A stretch of 64,000 nucleotides of DNA from Bacteroidota bacterium (GTDB taxonomy: Bacteria > Bacteroidota > Rhodothermia > Rhodothermales > UBA10348): positions 1 through 64,000 of the forward strand of contig JAJCYP010000004.1 in the NCBI GenBank assembly GCA_029262855.1, given 5' to 3'. The notes beneath the pieces are model-generated. The model was not told the DNA's origin, made no database searches, and saw only the letters and a list, made by a program, of their open reading frames with translations. Every line of letters begins with the position of its first letter. The stretch's first letter is position 1. Both the position numbers and the translations under genes were made by a program. This document shows positions 59,812 to 64,000 of this stretch, one piece after another.

Positions 59812-60339
59812 TCAGCTAGTGGGCTTCCCGCCGCCTTCGCGCCAGCTCAACTGTTCCTGGTATTTTTTCAATTCGTCCCAATCGCCGCGAGCGGCCATGG
59901 CCGCCTGCTCCGGCCACACTTCCTCGTTGGCAATGTCGGTCAGGCGTTTCGTCCCGTAGGCCGCAACGATTTCCCGTATCCGTGCCACCGATGTCCGGGA
60001 CAGCTCGGCAAAGGTGTCGATGCCGGCTCCGTTCAGGACTTCCTCCATCTTGGGCCCAATGCCCCAGATTTGCTTGAGGTCGTCCGGCTCGCTGGGGATG
60101 GGAGCGGCGGCCGGCATGGGAGCGGCGGGCGGCATGGCTACGGCGGGCGGCATGGCTGCGGCTGCGGCCGACCTCGCGGCCTCGCATTTCGTCAGGGCGG
60201 CGTGGAGGTCCGAAACCTCAGCCTCCAACTCCGAAACGCGCGCCGCACAGTTGCGTCGGCCGATCCACCATCCAATGAAAAGGCCGATCAGAAAGGCGAT
60301 CAGCAGGCAGATAAAGATCTGCAGCAAGAGATAAGGCAT
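59812..60339 (-). CDS. Membrane-anchored helix-hairpin-helix protein
   Basis: A 175-residue protein. One N-terminal transmembrane helix (about 3-26, LLLQIFICLLIAFLIGLFIG) is followed by a short coiled coil (about 32-57), a proline/alanine-rich linker (about 60-80) and a domain (about 85-170) that begins DDLKQIWGIGPKMEEVLNGA and continues GIDTFAELSRTSVARIREIV. That pattern is a helix-hairpin-helix as in flap endonuclease-like 5' nuclease and DUF4332 families; such annotation does not prove nuclease activity. The linker repeat MPPAVAMPPAAPMPA is encoded by 18-bp repeats at 60104-60157. It lies between the OmpA and MscS genes. Confidence 0.78.
   Translation of the reverse strand: MPYLLLQIFICLLIAFLIGLFIGWWIGRRNCAARVSELEAEVSDLHAALTKCEAARSAAAAAMPPAVAMPPAAPMPAAAPIPSEPDDLKQIWGIGPKMEEVLNGAGIDTFAELSRTSVARIREIVAAYGTKRLTDIANEEVWPEQAAMAARGDWDELKKYQEQLSWREGGGKPTS
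60104..60157. repeat. 18-bp tandem repeat within the HhH-protein linker
   Basis: Three units of the form GCGGCGGGCGGCATGGCT start at 60104, 60122 and 60140, the first with small differences. They encode the Pro/Ala/Met linker, so length is likely variable among strains. Confidence 0.75.
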
Positions 60340-60341
60340 GT

Positions 60342-61193
60342 CTACTGACCGATTCTAAAGTCAACTCTACGATTCTCGGCGCGTCCCTCATCGGTTGAGT
60401 TGCTCGCGACCGGACGACTTTCGCCATAACCCGCAGCCGATAGACGCTCTGCGTCCACGCCACGCCGCTCCAAATAGCTCGTCACTGATTCCGCCCTCGC
60501 TCGACTGAGCGTCAGGTTTGAGGCAGGATCGCCCACACTGTCACTATGGGATTCCACCCGAATGGTGGCCTCCGGACAATCACCCAGCGCCGAGAGGAGC
60601 TGATCCAACTGTCCCCTCGCTTCTTCCGAGAGATCAGCACTGGCAAACTCGAAGTGGACCGTGGAGTTGGCCAGAATGTCGGCAAGGCTGGTGCCACACG
60701 CCGGCTGTTGTCGGTCCGGAGCACTCGATGCGACGCGGATGTCATTGTTCACAGGGCCCCAGGGCCAGAGCGAAACCGCAATCCCGGCTGCCTCCGCCTT
60801 GGCACTCTCGCTGGAGGCTACTCCACTCAATGCCAGCGTCCGATCCTGACGGCTCAGCTCCACCCATCGCATCCCGGATTGGGCAAGTCCGGCTCGGACC
60901 GGGACCATGTCCGAGTCCGTGACCTGGTGCAGCCTTACTTCGCTGCGGACGCGCACCACGGCGTCGGTCGAGAGGACTTCGGACGCAGCGGCAGCGGCTG
61001 CATCCTCATTCGGCGCATATCCCGCAAGCGTGATGTATCGCCCATCGCCGTCCACCTCGGCCCAATCATGACCGCCGTCATTCAGGGTCTGTTGGGCGGT
61101 TGCTAAAACATCCTGCTCCACATGGTATGCACAGTACCATGTCAGCAGGGCGAGTAGAAGAACCCCTATGAGGAGGGGCAGAAGGGACTTCAT
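60342..61193 (-). CDS. OmpA-family protein with BON-like repeats
   Basis: A 283-residue protein. An N-terminal membrane segment or uncleaved signal (about 5-22, PLLIGVLLLALLTWYCAY) is followed by two BON-like units (about 30-95 and 98-150, DGRYITLAGYAPNED and DRTLALSGVASSE). The OmpA peptidoglycan-binding domain (about 170-283) has STVHFEFASADLSEEARGQL and NLTLSRARAESVTSYLERRG. BON-OmpA proteins such as ArfA-type anchor the envelope to peptidoglycan. It is the first gene of the minus-strand run OmpA, HhH, MscS, P450, with three bases before the HhH start. Confidence 0.85.
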   Translation of the reverse strand: MKSLLPLLIGVLLLALLTWYCAYHVEQDVLATAQQTLNDGGHDWAEVDGDGRYITLAGYAPNEDAAAAAASEVLSTDAVVRVRSEVRLHQVTDSDMVPVRAGLAQSGMRWVELSRQDRTLALSGVASSESAKAEAAGIAVSLWPWGPVNNDIRVASSAPDRQQPACGTSLADILANSTVHFEFASADLSEEARGQLDQLLSALGDCPEATIRVESHSDSVGDPASNLTLSRARAESVTSYLERRGVDAERLSAAGYGESRPVASNSTDEGRAENRRVDFRIGQ

Positions 61194-61400
61194 TTCGACT
61201 GGGTAGAACTACGTAGCTCGAAATACGGATGCGGTGTCGGAAAGTCAATGCCGACAGCCCGCTACCGAGAAAGCCCCTCCTCCAGATTCGCCACCGTCAG
61301 CGCCATCACCACGGCCTGGCGAAGGCGTCCCTCTACGCCAAACTTGCGGTATTCCGGGGTTTTCCGTATGCATTAATGCTTTCGTCGGTCCCGACTCCGT
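61194..61400. other. Divergent intergenic region before a metalloprotease gene
   Basis: About 207 bases between divergent starts. Reading frames here are short and lack protein-like character. Near the metalloprotease start there is a TATGCATTAATGC stretch (61369-61381), AT-rich relative to its surroundings, and a possible promoter area. No inverted repeat of note is seen. Confidence 0.4.
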
Positions 61401-64000
61401 ATGCTCCCCCCAACGGTTTCGAGCTTTTTCACTGTCGGTAGGCCCCCGTCGGGCTTGCCAAAACCGGCACGCCATCTCGGCCTCACGGGTTTTGCCCTCG
61501 GCCTCGGGATGCTCGTCGTCGCATCAGCTCCCCCCGTGGCGTGGGGTCAGGTCAGGCCCTCGGGCGGGTCCATTCAGGTCTTGGAGATCGGCCCAAACGG
61601 AGGTTTGATCTGCAAGACACCCGACGCAGCACTCGCGTCTGAGTTGGTCGCCTCGAAGGGCCCGGTCCGTTTGAAGGTGTTCCGCTCGACGAATTCCGAT
61701 CCGTCCCGGGTGGGTCTCAAGATCCTTCTTCGGGCCACGAGCCAACTCGAGCAGAACTCCGCGGCCCTGCTGGCCATGAGGCAGGCGGCAGCCCAGTGGG
61801 AACTCGCCATCCAGAGCCCAATCACCGTGGTGCTGGACGTCGATTATGGTCCGACCCGATTTGGCTCACCCTGGCCGAGTCAGAACATTCTCGGCAGCAC
61901 CGCCACCAAGGACTTGGTCGCCAAGCTACCCGACGGTTCCACTGCGGGCGTTGCCGACGTGATTCAGGCCCTGAAGGCGGCTCACCCGAGCGACGAGCAG
62001 CTGCAGGCGCTCTACAACGCCATCCCGATCCCCACACCCTCCACGGCGCGCAGCAGTTTGGGAGCGGTAGAGAACCTGGGTACTCCCGAGTTCACCCAGA
62101 TGAATCTTCAGGCGCTCGGATTCCTACCGGCGGTCATGGATTCCAGCCAGAGTGTCAACGCCTTTGGGGCAGTGCCCAACATGGGCTACAACTCGGCCTT
62201 CAATTGGGACCTGGACCCCACCGACGGGATAACTCCCGGGATGCATGACTTCCAGGGGGTCGTGATTCACGAGATCGGCCACGCGCTGGGATTCATCTCG
62301 GCCATCGGACTGGGCGGTCCGCCTGACAACCTGTTCGCCGCGTGGGACCTGTTCCGCGTTCGGCCCGATGCGGTCAGCGCCGGGAATCTGGGAAGCTTTA
62401 CACAGGCAGAACGGGTGGTCACGCCAGGCCCGCCCGACAGCGAGACGCTAGTGGAAGAGGGCGGCGCGGTCTACAAGAAGGCGGTTCAGGCGTTCTTCGA
62501 CGGCTCCCAGGTGCTGGAATTGAGCACTTCCACAAGCAATGGCGAAGGGGGTGACGGACAGCAGGCCTCCCACTGGAGAGACGACGCGCTCCGACCTCCT
62601 TCGCTTGGCTCCGCACGCAAGATCGGCATCATGGACCCCACGCAGGCTGCGGGCGAGCTCGACTCACTCAAGGCAACCGACCTTCGCATGCTCAAGGTCA
62701 TCGGCTGGGATGTCGGCGGAACGTCGAGTTTCTCAGCACTGGCGCTGACCGTGAACGGAAACGTCCTTGACCTGTCGGCAACGCCCGACACGCTCGAATT
62801 GGGAGACCTCGCACTGGGTGCGTCGGCGAGCGCCAACCTGACCCTGACAAATACGCACGGACAGAACGTGCTGACCTTCTCCGTGGTTGTGGATCCATCC
62901 ACTCCGCAGCCGTCGGGCGCCACCGCGACGACTTCGGTCAGTCCCGCCTCCGGCGAGGTTTCCGTCGGCGGTACGATGGGATTGGTCCTCGCGTTTGGCT
63001 CGTCGGCAACCCGGGCGGTGTTCGGTGGCGTGATACGCATCAGCTCGAATGCGGCTGCCAACCTCGTCGTGGAGATCCCCTACCGCTTCACGGTCGACGG
63101 TGCGGTACGCCCGACCGCCACGATCACCCCGACTTCGCTCACGGCATTTAGCGGGTTGCAGGGAGGTGACCGCGAAACCAGAACCCTTACCCTTTCCAAT
63201 GCGGGCAATCTGGATCTGGAGTACGAAGTCATTCTCTCGCTCTCGGCACAGAGCTTCCCACTGACCACGGGCACCGCGGACAAGCGCGCCGGCCAGGGGG
63301 CGCTGGAACGATTCTTCGGCTCCGAGGCGGCCTCGCGCTCAGAGGTGTTGTTCGCAACAGACTTTGAATCGGACCTCGGGGGCATGGAGGCCACGGGATC
63401 ATCCGCTTTTCTCTGGGACCGAACCGCGGAGGGGGCGGCCACGCTACCCGGACACTCACTGCCCACGGCCGCCTACTTCGGCCTCCCCGGCTTCGGCTAC
63501 TTTGATCTGGACGATGGTAGCCTGACGACCCCGGCGATCGACGTTGCTGGGCTCACGGCCGAGGATGCGCTCGTGCTGACCTTCAACTATCACCTCAGGG
63601 CCGAGGAGGGCTACGACTTCGCGACGGTCCGATTGTCCACGGACGACGGACAGTCCTATTCGGAGATTGCCACATCGAACGCGGGTCTCCTCGATACCCA
63701 GACCTCCGCCTGGAAATCGGCTATGATTCTCCTCCCGGATCTCTCCGGGACCACGTCGCCGATTAAGGTCTCGTTCCGCTTCCAGAGCGACGAGACCGAG
63801 ACCGACGATGGCTGGTTCATCGACGACGTCCAGGTGGCCATCGTGACGGGAGATCGCCCGGTCTTTGCCGTCCCCAGGACCGGCGTCGTGCCTGGCCTCT
63901 CGAACCCGGAGCCGATCACGCTGACGGTCAAGGCAGGCCCACTTGACCGTGGATTGTACGAGGGCACGCTCAGCGTTGCCACGAATGACCGCGCACGCCC
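61401..64000 (+). CDS. Secreted HEXXH metalloprotease-like protein (partial, 3' end beyond window)
   Basis: The frame stays open from the ATG at 61401 to the window end, giving 866 residues with no stop. A long signal region (about 1-48, HLGLTGFALGLGMLVVASA) is followed by a catalytic domain with zinc motif H290-E291-I-G-H294 in VVIHEIGHALGFIS. This resembles the NF038122-type or leishmanolysin-like zinc metalloproteases. Later residues contain beta-sandwich repeats: DTLELGDLALGASASANLTL (about 460-540), a choice-of-anchor-like segment ending DDGWFIDDVQV (about 655-815), then another repeat. A sorting domain may follow beyond the window. Confidence 0.85.
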   Translation, partial: MLPPTVSSFFTVGRPPSGLPKPARHLGLTGFALGLGMLVVASAPPVAWGQVRPSGGSIQVLEIGPNGGLICKTPDAALASELVASKGPVRLKVFRSTNSDPSRVGLKILLRATSQLEQNSAALLAMRQAAAQWELAIQSPITVVLDVDYGPTRFGSPWPSQNILGSTATKDLVAKLPDGSTAGVADVIQALKAAHPSDEQLQALYNAIPIPTPSTARSSLGAVENLGTPEFTQMNLQALGFLPAVMDSSQSVNAFGAVPNMGYNSAFNWDLDPTDGITPGMHDFQGVVIHEIGHALGFISAIGLGGPPDNLFAAWDLFRVRPDAVSAGNLGSFTQAERVVTPGPPDSETLVEEGGAVYKKAVQAFFDGSQVLELSTSTSNGEGGDGQQASHWRDDALRPPSLGSARKIGIMDPTQAAGELDSLKATDLRMLKVIGWDVGGTSSFSALALTVNGNVLDLSATPDTLELGDLALGASASANLTLTNTHGQNVLTFSVVVDPSTPQPSGATATTSVSPASGEVSVGGTMGLVLAFGSSATRAVFGGVIRISSNAAANLVVEIPYRFTVDGAVRPTATITPTSLTAFSGLQGGDRETRTLTLSNAGNLDLEYEVILSLSAQSFPLTTGTADKRAGQGALERFFGSEAASRSEVLFATDFESDLGGMEATGSSAFLWDRTAEGAATLPGHSLPTAAYFGLPGFGYFDLDDGSLTTPAIDVAGLTAEDALVLTFNYHLRAEEGYDFATVRLSTDDGQSYSEIATSNAGLLDTQTSAWKSAMILLPDLSGTTSPIKVSFRFQSDETETDDGWFIDDVQVAIVTGDRPVFAVPRTGVVPGLSNPEPITLTVKAGPLDRGLYEGTLSVATNDRAR

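Overview
The window is bacterial chromosome of about 62 percent GC. I read it as a member of the Rhodothermota/Bacteroidota side of the FCB group, close to Rhodothermales. The reasons are: several secreted proteins ending in type IX secretion (T9SS) type A sorting domains; sensor kinases with Reg_prop beta-propellers; TAnnTTTG-like -7 promoter elements; few Shine-Dalgarno sites; and the order thrS-infC-rpmI-rplT-pheS-pheT-(coiled coil)-zapA-6S RNA-rny. No tRNA, rRNA, CRISPR array or prophage is visible. The only mobile element is one IS200/IS605 copy.

Layout. 1-4600: a gene tail, a small lipoprotein, a propeller histidine kinase with its LuxR-type regulator, and a small unknown gene. 4650-5700: an MscS channel. 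5630-12450 (minus): a tight five-gene catabolic operon (M20 amidohydrolase, ethanolamine-type permease, PuuA/GlnA4-type glutamine synthetase, aldehyde dehydrogenase, iron alcohol dehydrogenase). It fits uptake of an amine, its gamma-glutamylation and oxidation. 12550-15080: an S9 peptidase and a protein with three helix-turn-helix repeats. 15200-25090: the translation and division core (thrS, infC with a probable ATT start, rpmI, rplT, pheS, pheT, a ZapB-like coiled coil, zapA, 6S RNA, rny). 25270-28500: a long ccmF-type haem lyase and a REC-HPt protein. 28500-34440 (minus): two secreted T9SS cargo proteins. 34600-38640 (minus): a metal ABC transporter with a DtxR/MntR-like palindrome just before its first gene, both of whose permeases carry a C-terminal winged helix. 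38730-45480: a TolB-like lipoprotein, a CnoX-type thioredoxin, a heterodimeric ABC exporter, a DUF1684 lipoprotein and a Nudix hydrolase. 45990-47660: the IS element (tnpA plus tnpB). 47670-50430: a GAF-SpoIIE phosphatase, small proteins and a META-domain lipoprotein. 50580-57640: T9SS and FG-GAP surface proteins and a cell-wall amidase. 57600-61190 (minus): an OmpA, helix-hairpin-helix, MscS and P450 operon. 61401 to the end: the first 866 codons of a secreted HEXXH metalloprotease.

Most likely new biology: (1) metal transporter permeases that carry their own DNA-binding-like domains and sit behind a DtxR-like operator; (2) the gamma-glutamylation operon with an exported M20 hydrolase; (3) the IS end that seems to supply the -33 element of the Nudix gene promoter; (4) the triple-HTH protein; (5) two unlisted small proteins near 49.6 and 50.5 kb. 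All functional statements come from reading motifs by eye; no database search was run.
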